The notes beneath the pieces were generated by a model. That model did not search any database. It saw only the letters and a program-made list of their open reading frames with translations, and was not told where the DNA came from. A stretch of 64,000 nucleotides of DNA, taken from Clostridium saccharoperbutylacetonicum N1-4(HMT) (GTDB lineage Bacteria; Bacillota; Clostridia; Clostridiales; Clostridiaceae). A program made the position numbers and the translations under genes. The DNA is taken from assembly GCF_000340885.1 (NCBI RefSeq), contig NC_020291.1, forward strand, positions 2,107,001-2,171,000, written 5' to 3'. This document shows positions 27,521 to 36,665 of the stretch, piece by piece (the stretch's first letter is position 1; each line of letters begins with the position of its first letter).

Positions 27521-27907
27521 ATGAAAAAAGAAATATTAAACTTGCCTAATGTGAAACAACCTGATTACCCATATAATCAAGTGGTAAAAGCTGGGAATAC
27601 TTTATATTTATCAGGCCAAGTATCATGTGATTTACAAAGTGGACAATTTATATTGGGAAATATTGAGATTCAAACAAAAAATGCATTAGAAAATATAAAA
27701 TATTTACTTGAAAACTCAAATTCTTCAATGAATAATATCTTAAAAGTTGTAGTATATATGAAAAATATTTTTGAAGTTGATAAAATGAATGAAATTTATA
27801 AAATGTATTTCAAAAAAAATGAATTACCAACAAGAGTAGCAATTCAAACTACATTTCCAAATAAAAATATAGAAATTGAACTAGAAGTAGTTGCTTTAAC
27901 AAATTAA
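27521..27907 (+). CDS. RidA (YjgF/YER057c/UK114) family protein
   Basis: 128 residues; the ATG at 27521 follows AAGGAAAG. Matches RidA: VKQPDYPYNQVVKAGNTLYLSGQVSCD, TKNALENIKYLLE, ILKVVVYMKNI and LPTRVAIQTTFPNKNIEIELEVVA, including the Arg of the family's RVA motif (about 106). RidA proteins speed hydrolysis of enamine/imine intermediates and protect PLP enzymes. As the last gene of the operon it suggests that the pathway makes a reactive imine or 2-aminoacrylate-like product. Confidence 0.88.
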   Translation: MKKEILNLPNVKQPDYPYNQVVKAGNTLYLSGQVSCDLQSGQFILGNIEIQTKNALENIKYLLENSNSSMNNILKVVVYMKNIFEVDKMNEIYKMYFKKNELPTRVAIQTTFPNKNIEIELEVVALTN

Positions 27908-27917
27908 AATATTATAG

Positions 27918-27963
27918 GGGCTGTCGCATTAGCGTATTAAAATCCGTTAACGACAGCTCTTTT
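27918..27963 (+). terminator. Terminator of the lyase/carrier operon
   Basis: GGGCTGTCG pairs with CGACAGCTC (one G-T) and is followed by TTTTC, 10 bases after the RidA stop. Confidence 0.75.
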
Positions 27964-27969
27964 CTGGTT

Positions 27970-28343
27970 TATAAACAAGTTGGAAAAACTGATAATGTTG
28001 TAGTGAGTATTGGAGCAACTGACAAGTTCAGTGAGAATGAATTAAATGATGCAGTGAATTGCGTAAAGAAAAGTTTTAAAAGTTATAATGGAGCTACTCT
28101 GACAAAATTATGGTATGATAAAAAAAATCAGATCAATTTATTGAGGGGTATTTGAAAAATGGGAGAGGTTCAGTGAATGGTGTTAAAACTGAAAATGTAA
28201 TTGTTTTGCTATCAAATTTTGATGTAGATTCTTCAGGTGGGGATGGAAGTTTAAATCCAAATTCAACTTATGATAATTATAATTGGATATTAATAAGAGA
28301 CAGTAAAACGGATAGTTGGAAAGTTGATGATCGTGGATATTAA
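27970..28343 (+). pseudogene. 5'-truncated, frameshifted hypothetical protein relic
   Basis: One frame reads VYKQVGKTDNVVVSIGATDKFSE...SYNGATLTKLWYDKK; after the A8 run at 28120-28127 a -1 frame continues as SDQFIEGYLKNGRGSVNG...NVIVLLSNFDVDSSGGDG...NWILIRDSKTDSWKVDDRGY to 28343. There is no start region; the relic begins right after the terminator. The encoded family looks like small secreted clostridial/bacillar proteins of unknown function. The short ORF at 28152-28343 is its tail. Confidence 0.6.
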
Positions 28344-28423
28344 AAAAGAAAATAACTAAATACATTGTATACATAATTACAAGAAGTTCACAATTTTCTA
28401 TAATGCCTGAATTAATAAAAAAG

Positions 28424-28555
28424 TTGTCACATGCTTGACATAAATATTATGTATTATAAATATATAAAGTAGTTAAAACATTATTTACCCCTTATTAAAT
28501 ATAAATATCCAATATGCAGAATGATCTATTCACCCTAGTAGATCATTCTTTTTAG
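28424..28555 (+). ncRNA. Candidate small RNA, copy 1
   Basis: A stand-alone unit with a promoter-like TTGACA (28435-28440) and an AT-rich -10 region, about 60 bases of AT-rich body with TTTACCCCTTATTAAA, and a clean terminator: AGAATGATCTA/TAGATCATTCT then TTTTT (28518-28554). A near-identical unit lies at 41939-42070, with different flanks and no ORF. Duplicated promoter-to-terminator conservation without coding content suggests a small RNA. Confidence 0.45.
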
Positions 28556-28758
28556 TTAGTTTTAATAGGGTTTATTTATTAGAAATTTTAGATAATTATG
28601 CGCCATATCAATTTTTTATATACAAGGTCTATGAACCAAGTAATATGGCTTTTAACCCAAATTATAATGGCTATTAGCCAGATTTGTGATGTTAAAATAC
28701 CGTGTATGCTAGTAATTATAAATACTAGCATAACCTTAATGTTTATGCATAAAATGTA

Positions 28759-28787
28759 TTGACAATTTAATAAGCTGAATATATACT
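28759..28787 (+). promoter_or_regulatory. Sigma-A promoter for the SAM-riboswitch transcript
   Basis: TTGACA, 17-bp spacer, TATACT. It ends about 29 bases before the aptamer. A separate hairpin (ATGCTAGTA/TACTAGCAT) at 28707-28732 lies just upstream. Confidence 0.75.
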
Positions 28788-28815
28788 AAACTTATAAGAA
28801 ATGAAGGAATTGAAT

Positions 28816-28928
28816 AACTTATCAAGAGTGGTGGAGGGACTGGCCCTATGAAACCCAGCAACCGATCAAGTAATGATTTACGATGACGTGGTGCTAATTC
28901 CAACAGCGTTAGCTGAAAGATAAGAGAG
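28816..28928 (+). promoter_or_regulatory. SAM-I (S-box) riboswitch
   Basis: Contains the S-box core: CTTATCAAGAGTGGTGGAGG, GACTGGCCCTATGAAACCC, GCAACC, then GGTGCTAATTCC and GATAAGAG closing P1. Binds S-adenosylmethionine and, with the terminator just downstream, would switch off the aminotransferase-metQNI transcript when SAM is high. Confidence 0.95.
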
Positions 28929-28947
28929 AAAATTTTTATGCAAAGAT

Positions 28948-28982
28948 GCACTAGAGATTAATCTCTAGTGCTCTATTTCTAT
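28948..28982 (+). terminator. Riboswitch-controlled terminator
   Basis: The 24-base palindrome from GCACTAGAGATT to AATCTCTAGTGC is followed by TCTATTTCT. Standard position for an S-box expression platform. Confidence 0.75.
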
Positions 28983-29107
28983 ATAATAAGTTTTTAATTT
29001 ATCTTTGTACTGCTATTGTATCTAAGATAGAGATTTTTATATAAAAATATATGAGTATTTTGATAAGAATTATAAGCTTATAATTTAAATATATTGGGGG
29101 TATAAAT

Positions 29108-30276
29108 ATGTCAAAATTAAGTAATAGATTAGATTGGTTTTCTGAATCTATAATAAGAAAAATGACTAGAATAGCTAATAAATATGGAGCAATAAATCTT
29201 TCACAAGGTTTCCCGGATTTTGATCCACCTAAAGAGATACTTAATCAATTAAAAGAAGTTTCAGAAAAAGGTCCACATCAGTATTCGGTGACTTGGGGAG
29301 CACAAAATTTTAGAGAAAAGCTAGCATTAAAGCAAGAGAGATTTATGGGAATTAAAATAAATCCAGATGAAAATGTGTTAGTAACCTGTGGAAGTACTGA
29401 AGCTATGATTTGTGCGATGATGAGTGTTTGTAATCCGGGAGATAAAGTAATTGTTTTTTCGCCATTTTATGAAAATTATACAGCAGATACAATTTTATCT
29501 GGATCTCAGCCTATCTATGTTGAATTAAAGCCGCCAGCTTTTAACTTTGATAAAGAGGAATTGAAAAATGCATTTAAGCAAAATCCAAAAGCACTTATTC
29601 TTTGCAATCCGTCAAATCCTACAGGCAAAGTATTTACCGAAGAAGAGCTGCTATATATAGGAAGCCTTGCAAAAGAATATGATACTTTTGTAATTACTGA
29701 TGAGGTTTATGAGCATATAATTTTTAAGCCTCATAAACACACTTATTTAGCAGCTTTAGATGGAATGTTTGAAAGAACAATTTCATGCAGTTCATTATCA
29801 AAAACATATTCAATTACAGGATGGAGACTTGGATATATTATTGCAAGCAAAGAGGTAATAGAAAATTGTAAAAAAGTTCATGATTTCTTAACTGTAGGAG
29901 CAGCAGCACCTCTTCAAGAGGCAGCAATTAAAGGCTTGGAATTTGATGATGAATATTATGAAGAATTGAGTAAAATTTATAGAAAAAAAAAGAAAAAAAT
30001 TATTTTTTGGATGGATTAGACGAAATAGGGCTTAAGTATTACGAGCCTCAAGGTGCATACTATGTAATGGTTGATATATCTGAATTTGGATATGATGATG
30101 ATTATGAATTCTGTAAATGGTTAGCTAAAGAAATTGGAGTAGCAGCAGTACCAGGTTCAAGTTTTTTCAAAGAAAAAGTAAATAGTTATATAAGATTTCA
30201 TTTTGCAAAGAAAGAAGAAACCTTAAAAGAAGCTCTTAAGAGACTTGAAAAACTTAGGGAATATAGAAATAACTAA
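29108..30276 (+). pseudogene. Class I/II PLP aminotransferase, interrupted by a frameshift
   Basis: First 303 codons: AINLSQGFPDFDPP, CGSTEAMICAMM, NPSNPTGKVF, VITDEVYEH and the PLP lysine in SSLSKTYSITGWRLGY. In the A9 run at 29982-29990 the frame is lost; in the -1 frame EKNYFLDGLDEIGL...YEPQGAYYVMVD continues to 30276 and completes a normal protein of about 390 aa. The run contains A AAA AAG in phase, a known slippery heptamer, so -1 frameshifting is possible; a missing A or a sequence error is also possible. Under SAM control, a transaminase for methionine/2-oxo-4-methylthiobutyrate is a reasonable role. Confidence 0.8.
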
Positions 30277-30350
30277 ATTAATTAAAGCAAGATAAAGTTA
30301 AAAGCATTAGCAATAAATACAAAAACAATAAATTTTGGAGGGAATAAAAG

Positions 30351-31196
30351 ATGAAGATTTTAAAGAAATTAGCAGCACTAGTGATTATAGGAACAATAGG
30401 AGCAAGCTTGGTTGCCTGCGGAAGCAGTAAAGAAAGTGCAAAAACAGATAGTAAAGAAGTGGGGAATAAAAATATTGTAATTGGTGTATGCCCAGGACCT
30501 TATGGGGATATGGTCAAGGAGGCGTTAGCACCAGCCTTAAAAGCTAAAGGATATACAGTTTCGACTAAGGAATTTAGTGATTATATTCAGCCAGATAAAG
30601 CCTTAGATAATAAAGAAATAGATGCAAATTTATTTCAACACACAGAATATTTAAAGAAATTTAGTTCAGATAATAATTTGAAAATTTCACCAGTAATAGT
30701 TGTACCAACTCTTTCAATGGGAGTGTTCTCAAATACCATAAAGTCATTAGATCAATTAAAAGATGGTGCTAAAATAGCGATACCAAATGATGCTTCAAAT
30801 TTAGCAAGAGCATTAAAATTATTAAAGGAAAATGGAATTATTAAGTTAAAAGAAAACATTGATGAAACTAAGGCTACTGAAAAAGATGTTGCAGAAAATC
30901 CTAAGAATATTAAATTCACACCAATTGAAGGTGCACAACTTGCTAGAAGTATTGACAGTGTTGATTTAGCAGTAGTTCCAGGAAATTTTGCATTTGCGTC
31001 TAAGCTTGATTATTCAAAAGCAGTAGCTGTTGAAAAATTAGCAGAAAATTATAAAAATGTTGTTGCAGTTAGAACAGAAGATTTAGATAAAGATCTTGGA
31101 AAAGATTTGAAAGAGGCTGTACAATCTAAGGAATTTAAAGATGCTATTGAAAATGGGAAATTTAAAGAATTCAGTAAACCGGATTGGTGGAAATAA
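30351..31196 (+). CDS. metQ: Methionine ABC transporter substrate-binding lipoprotein
   Basis: 281 residues, ATG behind GGAGGG. Lipoprotein signal with lipobox LVAC (Cys23), then the NlpA/MetQ family: VIGVCPGPYGDMVKEALAP, DYIQPDKALDNKEIDANLFQHTEYL, IAIPNDASNLARALKLL and AVVPGNFA. It binds methionine (D or L) outside the membrane for MetNI. Downstream of the SAM riboswitch. A foldback element now separates it from metN. Confidence 0.93.
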   Translation: MKILKKLAALVIIGTIGASLVACGSSKESAKTDSKEVGNKNIVIGVCPGPYGDMVKEALAPALKAKGYTVSTKEFSDYIQPDKALDNKEIDANLFQHTEYLKKFSSDNNLKISPVIVVPTLSMGVFSNTIKSLDQLKDGAKIAIPNDASNLARALKLLKENGIIKLKENIDETKATEKDVAENPKNIKFTPIEGAQLARSIDSVDLAVVPGNFAFASKLDYSKAVAVEKLAENYKNVVAVRTEDLDKDLGKDLKEAVQSKEFKDAIENGKFKEFSKPDWWK

Positions 31197-31223
31197 TTTA
31201 AAACAATAAGTTGTGAATGAAAA

Positions 31224-31658
31224 TATAGATATCCAACGCGAGAATTAGACTTATGCGAAACTTACCGAAATCAGATACATTTATCTTCCACAGGACTAGT
31301 GAAATTTTCGCTGGAAGGTTCTAAATGGCAGCTTGTCGTCATTTCAGCGTGTTCCAGATATAAAATCCCCAAGGAGAAAGTTCATGTTTCCAAATATAAA
31401 ATTTGGACATTCACTTTTGGACAAGCTGAAAATGAAACAAGCCATAGAGGAAACTCGACTCACGTTCGTTCGCTGAGTAAGCGATTCACACCAAATCACA
31501 GATTTGGGTTCTCTGCTTAAGAACCATCATCAGCTCAATTTCACATGCCTGCTTCCAGAAAAATGTATATAATTTCTAGTGTAGTGTTATGATTATAATT
31601 TCTCAATGATGCATGCATATTACATTTATAAGTTTGATTCTTAAAATGTATATCTATA
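31224..31658. mobile_element. Foldback (MITE-like) element, copy D
   Basis: Starts TATAGATATCCAA; the 3' terminal repeat is altered (ATGTATATCTATA). Core and extended centre as in copy A, inner stem GCTTGT...TTTCAGC with GCTGAAA...ACAAGC. Inserted between metQ and metN, adding about 435 bases to what should be one transcript. The 193 bases from its end to metN hold nothing recognised. Confidence 0.8.
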
Positions 31659-31864
31659 TATAATTAGATATATATTTTCATTCATTAAAATAATAATACG
31701 TATTTAAAGATCACAAGAAATATTAAAATGGTCATTAATATAAGTTCCAATTATCAATGTTCAATTGTCATTAGCTACGAAAGCCCTTACGGATTTTTTG
31801 ATGTGAGATGTAAAATCTTAATTAGAACTTATATATTTATAAAATTTAGAAGGTGGTGAAAATA

Positions 31865-32893
31865 ATGATTGTATTAAAAGATGTTAATGTTGAATTCAAG
31901 TTAAAAGGAAATTTAGTTCGTGCAGTGAATAATGTGAATTTAACGATAAATAAAGGTGAAGTTTTTGGAATTGTAGGCTTAAGTGGAGCAGGAAAAAGTA
32001 CTTTGGTTAGGGTTATAAATTTACTACAAAAACCTTCGTCTGGACAAGTTTTTATTAATGGAAAAGATATTACTAAATTAAATAGGACAGAACTTAGAAA
32101 AACGAGACTTAAAATAGGTATGATATTTCAACACTTTAATTTAATTGGTGGGAAAACAATTTATGAGAATATAGAATTTGTTCTGAAAGCAAATAATTAT
32201 GAAGAAGAAAAAAGAAGGGATAGGATTTATGAATTATTAGAACTTGTAAATCTAAAGGATAAGGCAGATGTATATCCTTCAAATTTAAGTGGTGGGCAAA
32301 AACAACGGGTTGGAATTGCAAGAGCTATTGCAAATAATCCAGAAATACTGCTTTGTGATGAAGCAACATCAGCATTGGATTTGGAAAATACTGAGGAAAT
32401 ATTAAACCTTTTAAAGAATATAAAAGATAAGACTGGAATTACAATAGTGTTTATAACTCATGAAATGGAGGTTGCAAAGAAATTATTCAACAGAGTTGCA
32501 GTAATGAGTAATGGGGAAATAGTTGAAGTAAATGATATATATTCAATTTTTTCAGATCCTAAGCATGAAGTTACTAAATCATTAATAAGTAGAAATTCCA
32601 ATTTAGATTTGCCAAAAGAAATTATTAAGTCTATAAATGAAGGGGAAATAATTAAAGTTTACTATAAAGGGGATAATAGTTTAAAGCCAATTATTTCTGA
32701 TGCAGCTAAGAATTTTGATGTAGACATTAGCATTATTCATGGAAAAATTGATTATATTGATGGAAAGCCAATTGGGATATTAATAATAAGTATAACTGGA
32801 CATAAAGATGAAATAGCTAAAGCAAAGGTATATATTAAGGAAAATGTTATTAAAACAGAAAGAATTGTTAATGAATATTTGGAGGTGATTTAG
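31865..32893 (+). CDS. metN: Methionine ABC transporter ATP-binding protein
   Basis: 342 residues; the ATG at 31865 lies behind AAGGTGGTG. Walker A GLSGAGKST (about 39-47), Q-loop FQHFN, signature LSGGQKQRVGIARA, Walker B ILLCDEATSALD, H-loop ITHEM. The C-terminal NIL regulatory domain (about 265-342) binds methionine and inhibits transport in this family. Followed by metI after a 3-base gap. Confidence 0.95.
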   Translation: MIVLKDVNVEFKLKGNLVRAVNNVNLTINKGEVFGIVGLSGAGKSTLVRVINLLQKPSSGQVFINGKDITKLNRTELRKTRLKIGMIFQHFNLIGGKTIYENIEFVLKANNYEEEKRRDRIYELLELVNLKDKADVYPSNLSGGQKQRVGIARAIANNPEILLCDEATSALDLENTEEILNLLKNIKDKTGITIVFITHEMEVAKKLFNRVAVMSNGEIVEVNDIYSIFSDPKHEVTKSLISRNSNLDLPKEIIKSINEGEIIKVYYKGDNSLKPIISDAAKNFDVDISIIHGKIDYIDGKPIGILIISITGHKDEIAKAKVYIKENVIKTERIVNEYLEVI

Positions 32894-32896
32894 CAA

Positions 32897-33559
32897 ATGG
32901 ATTCTACAATTGAAATATTAAAAAGTGAACTTGGTCAAGCGGCTTTAGATTCGGGAAAAATGATAGGAACAGCAATGATTATATCATTAATTGTTGGAGG
33001 AGCTTTAGGTCTTATATTATATTTAACATCTAATAAATTATTTTTTAAAAATAATTTAGCTAATTCATTTGCAGGATTTGTTATAAATATAATTCGTTCA
33101 CTTCCGTTTATAATATTATTGGTTTTATTACTTCCAATTACTAAAATAATAGTTGGTTCTAATATTGGACCAGAAGCAGCAACAGTTCCTATTACTATTG
33201 CAGCAATTGCATTTTTTGCTAGATTGTCAGAGGGAGCTTTTAATGAAGTTGATAGTGGGGTAATAGAAGCAGCAATTTCATCTGGTGCAAGTTTACGCCT
33301 TATTTTGTTTGATGTATTAATAGTAGAAGCTTTTCCAAGTTTAATAAGGGCAATTACAGTAAATTTAGTAAGCTTAATTGGGTATTCAGCTATGGCAGGA
33401 ATTGTTGGCGGCGGAGGAATAGGTGATTTAGCAATAAGATATGGATATTACAGATATGAAACTGGGGTAATGATTGTAACGGTTCTTATTTTATTGGTTT
33501 TAGTACAAGCAATTCAAATAACTGGAGATGCTTTGGCTACAAAGTTATCTAGAAAATAG
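32897..33559 (+). CDS. metI: Methionine ABC transporter permease
   Basis: 220 residues, ATG behind GGAGGTG that overlaps the metN stop. Five or more membrane helices with the MetI-type coupling loop EVDSGVIEAAISSGASLRLIL. With MetN and MetQ it forms the methionine importer. Confidence 0.94.
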   Translation: MDSTIEILKSELGQAALDSGKMIGTAMIISLIVGGALGLILYLTSNKLFFKNNLANSFAGFVINIIRSLPFIILLVLLLPITKIIVGSNIGPEAATVPITIAAIAFFARLSEGAFNEVDSGVIEAAISSGASLRLILFDVLIVEAFPSLIRAITVNLVSLIGYSAMAGIVGGGGIGDLAIRYGYYRYETGVMIVTVLILLVLVQAIQITGDALATKLSRK

Positions 33560-33603
33560 AATTATTATTTTTATTAGTTTCAAAGCATTAAGGGGGCAGA
33601 AAA

Positions 33604-34971
33604 ATGAAATATGATTTATTAAGAAATATAATTAAGGATACAGAAAGAATTATCTTTGGAGAAGAAATAGATAAAAAATATTTAACGGATGGACTTAATT
33701 TAGATTATGGGGAAGCTGATGTTTTGGTTTTTGTAGAGAATGGGGAGGAAATCAGTAATATAATAAAGTTTGCCAATGAAAATTTAATACCAATTACACC
33801 TAGGGGAGCTGGAACCTGTCTTACTGGGGCAACAATACCTAATAAAAAAGGAATAGTTTTAGATTTATCAAAAATGAATAATATATTAGAATTAGATGAA
33901 GAAAACTTTAATATAACTGTAGAGCCAGGAGTCTTATTACAGGATGTTCAAGTATATGTAGAAGAAAGAGGCTTGTTTTATCCTCCAGATCCAGGTGAAA
34001 AAGCTTCAACTATTGGAGGCAATATAAGCACTAATGCTGGTGGGATGAGAGCAGTAAAATACGGAGTAACCCGCGATTATGTACGTGAACTAGAAATAGT
34101 TACAGGAAATGGTGAAACAATAACTGTTGGAAGTAAAACTATTAAAAATAGTTCGGGATTGGATTTAAAGGATTTAGTTGTAGGATCTGAAGGCACTTTA
34201 GGGATTATAACTAAAGCTACCTTAAAGCTTATACCAAAACCTAAAAATACAGTTAATATATTGATATCATTTGAAAAGCTAGAAGATGCTATAAAAAGTG
34301 TAAGCAAAATAATAAAATTAAATGCAAATCCAACTGCAATAGAATTTATGGAAAGAAATATAGTGGAAAATTCAGAGAAATACTTAAATCTAAAATTACC
34401 TTCCAATATAGGAAATGCTTACTTGATTCTTACATTTGATGGTGAAGAAAAAGAAATAATTTTAAATTACACCAATGCAAAAGAAGCAGCAATAAATAGT
34501 GGAGCGTTAGATTTTAAGGTTCTAAATGAAAATGAAGCTATAGATACTTGGAAAATAAGAGGTGCGCTAGCAAGTTCAGTAATGGAATTTAATGAACAAC
34601 TGCCTATAGATATAGTTGTACCTATAAACAAAACATCAGAGTTTGTTGAATTCACCAATAAAAGTGGGGACAAGCATGACTTACAAGTTATTTATTTTGG
34701 ACATGCTGGAGATGGAAACACTCATGTGAGTATAATAAGAAACGGCATGGAAAAAGTGAATTGGAAGAAGAAATCCTATGATTTGGCCTATGAATTATAT
34801 ATAAAAAGCCATGAACTCAATGGTCTGCCATCAGGTGAACATGGAATAGGATTAAGTAAAAAAGAATTTTTTAAGAATGTTACTGGAGAAAAAGAATTGC
34901 GATATATGAAAGGGTTAAAAGCTGTATTTGATAAGAATAATATTTTAAATGAAGGAAAAGTGTATTGTTAG
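33604..34971 (+). CDS. FAD-linked 2-hydroxyacid oxidase/dehydrogenase (GlcD-like)
   Basis: 455 residues, ATG behind AAGGGGG. FAD-binding type 4 domain with TPRGAGTCLTGATIP (about 60-74), PGEKASTIGGNISTNAGG and VGSEGTLGII; C-terminal domain with FGHAGDGNTHVSII and SGEHGIGLSKKEFF. The family oxidises glycolate, D-lactate and other 2-hydroxy acids. It is 44 bases after metI with no terminator between, so it probably shares the SAM-controlled transcript. A role on the hydroxy analogue of methionine, feeding the aminotransferase, is an inference. Confidence 0.88.
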   Translation: MKYDLLRNIIKDTERIIFGEEIDKKYLTDGLNLDYGEADVLVFVENGEEISNIIKFANENLIPITPRGAGTCLTGATIPNKKGIVLDLSKMNNILELDEENFNITVEPGVLLQDVQVYVEERGLFYPPDPGEKASTIGGNISTNAGGMRAVKYGVTRDYVRELEIVTGNGETITVGSKTIKNSSGLDLKDLVVGSEGTLGIITKATLKLIPKPKNTVNILISFEKLEDAIKSVSKIIKLNANPTAIEFMERNIVENSEKYLNLKLPSNIGNAYLILTFDGEEKEIILNYTNAKEAAINSGALDFKVLNENEAIDTWKIRGALASSVMEFNEQLPIDIVVPINKTSEFVEFTNKSGDKHDLQVIYFGHAGDGNTHVSIIRNGMEKVNWKKKSYDLAYELYIKSHELNGLPSGEHGIGLSKKEFFKNVTGEKELRYMKGLKAVFDKNNILNEGKVYC

Positions 34972-35039
34972 ATTCTCATAAAATACAATGTTTGTAAATA
35001 TGTTTTAATTAACTAAAAGATAAATTTGATTTATGAACA

Positions 35040-35239
35040 AATAATAAAGTCCTTTTTTGTTATCAGTTTAAAGAAAATAGTATAAATATGGATAATAGCT
35101 TATGTAAAAATTTACTAAAATTCTTAGATATAAGGGAATTTGTATTACGATTATTGTTGGATTATATTGGAATAACAATTAAAATAAATATAAGGAACGC
35201 GCGTTCATTTATTATTGAAAATAAGGGAGAGAATGATAA
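35040..35239 (+). repeat. Leader repeated at 20186-20384
   Basis: Nearly identical to the sequence before the surface-protein gene at 20385, including the TCCTTTTTTG tract and GGGAGAG ribosome site. The 5' arm of the small terminator hairpin seen in the other copy is missing here. Confidence 0.8.
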
Positions 35240-36469
35240 ATGAAAAATTACTTTAAAAAGTTTGTGATTATGTTTGTTATGTCTTTGGTATTAACGATAG
35301 GATTTTCTGTCAGTGCCTTTGCTAGTGATGATGGAGTTATTGGAATTGCAAATTTAAACAATACTACAGAAAATAGTGCTAAAGTTGGATCTATATTAAA
35401 AGATCCTGAAAAAGGTTGGAAGAGGTATGATGATGCAAATAATAAAATAGTCTATGGTAGTGGGTGGAGCAGCTATAATAATGGACCTAATGTATATAAA
35501 GGAGCTTATACTCATAATAATAAAACGGTAGGAAAAGCACTTAAATTTAAATTCTATGGAGAAAAATTAAGAATATTAACTTGGACAGCTAATGATAATT
35601 CTGGTGCGGATGTTAAAATTGATGATAAGGATTATGGAAATTTTAGTAATTGCTCTAATTCTTATGAAGGTTCTTATCTTTTTTTTGAAGAATTGAATTT
35701 ACCTAAAGGGGTACATGAAGTATCACTGATTACTATTGATAAAAAATATACAGTATCTAAAGATAATTGGTTCGCACTTGATGCAATAGATATAGATTCA
35801 AATGGTCAGTTATTACCATATGATGAATATTTAACATTAGATAAATCAACACTAAATCTAACAAAAGGGGATTCAGGACAATTAACAGCAACAACCACAC
35901 CAGCAGGAGCAAAAGTGACATGGAAATCAAGTGATCCTTCAGTAGCAACAGTAGATTCAACAGGTAAAGTTACAGGAATAAAAGAAGGACAAGCAACGAT
36001 TACAGCAACAACTGCTGATGGCTTAACAGCAACCTGTGTTGTAACTATAACACCAAACGGAACTGATCCAAATCCTAATCCAGATCCAACAGATACAGAT
36101 AAGATAGTAAATATAGCACATGCAAAAGGTTATAATACAAATAATGCTGGTGGAGATGTTACAATTATATTTCATGGATCAGCTGATACTACCTTGAGTG
36201 TAGTAAAAACAGCAGATGTAAAAGAGGTGTGGATAGGAGATAATTTTACATATACTCTTGTAATAACTAATACCGGGACAAAGACAGCTAAAGCTGTAGT
36301 TGTAAATGATCCAGCACCAAATCATATTGACTTTAATGTTAGTGGAGTAACAACTACTCAAGGCAGTGTTGATTCAAGTTCAACCTCAAAAAACATTATA
36401 GTTAATGTTGGAGATATTCCACCAGCAGGAACAGTAACAATTAAAGTACCTGCAACTGTAATTCTTTAA
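35240..36469 (+). CDS. Secreted surface protein with Big2 and DUF11 domains
   Basis: 409 residues, ATG behind GGGAGAG. Signal peptide (about 1-29, ending SAFA). An N-terminal jelly-roll-like domain (about 50-195, GWKRYDD, KFKFYGEKLRI, WFALDAIDID) could bind carbohydrate. A Big_2 Ig-like domain follows (about 200-272: LTKGDSGQLTATTTP, VTWKSSDPSVAT, ATITATTADG), then a Pro/Asp/Thr linker and a DUF11 domain (about 315-409, SVVKTADVKEVWIGDNFTY). No cell-wall anchor motif is seen. It is the intact member of a three-gene family; the DUF11 part is nearly identical at DNA level to those ending at 21631 and 39862. Confidence 0.85.
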   Translation: MKNYFKKFVIMFVMSLVLTIGFSVSAFASDDGVIGIANLNNTTENSAKVGSILKDPEKGWKRYDDANNKIVYGSGWSSYNNGPNVYKGAYTHNNKTVGKALKFKFYGEKLRILTWTANDNSGADVKIDDKDYGNFSNCSNSYEGSYLFFEELNLPKGVHEVSLITIDKKYTVSKDNWFALDAIDIDSNGQLLPYDEYLTLDKSTLNLTKGDSGQLTATTTPAGAKVTWKSSDPSVATVDSTGKVTGIKEGQATITATTADGLTATCVVTITPNGTDPNPNPDPTDTDKIVNIAHAKGYNTNNAGGDVTIIFHGSADTTLSVVKTADVKEVWIGDNFTYTLVITNTGTKTAKAVVVNDPAPNHIDFNVSGVTTTQGSVDSSSTSKNIIVNVGDIPPAGTVTIKVPATVIL

Positions 36470-36494
36470 TTGAAAAATTAATATGTTTAATATA

Positions 36495-36524
36495 AGACAC
36501 TTGCAGAAATGTAAGTGTCTTTCA
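36495..36524 (+). terminator. Rho-independent terminator
   Basis: AGACACTT/AAGTGTCT stem with a 10-base loop, then TTTC. 26 bases after the surface-protein stop. Confidence 0.65.
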
Positions 36525-36665
36525 ATATTAGTCGCAATAGGAAAAAGAAGTGTTTTAGCCTAAACAAATCTGTATATATTTCATAATAAATACGTACAGA
36601 ACTGAATTCTATTTACACAGAATTTACTCTTACATACGGAATTTAACTTTTCATTTTAGGATTGT

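Noticed and set aside
31299..31520. 73-codon ORF between metQ and metN
   Set aside because: Entirely within foldback element D; shares only element sequence.
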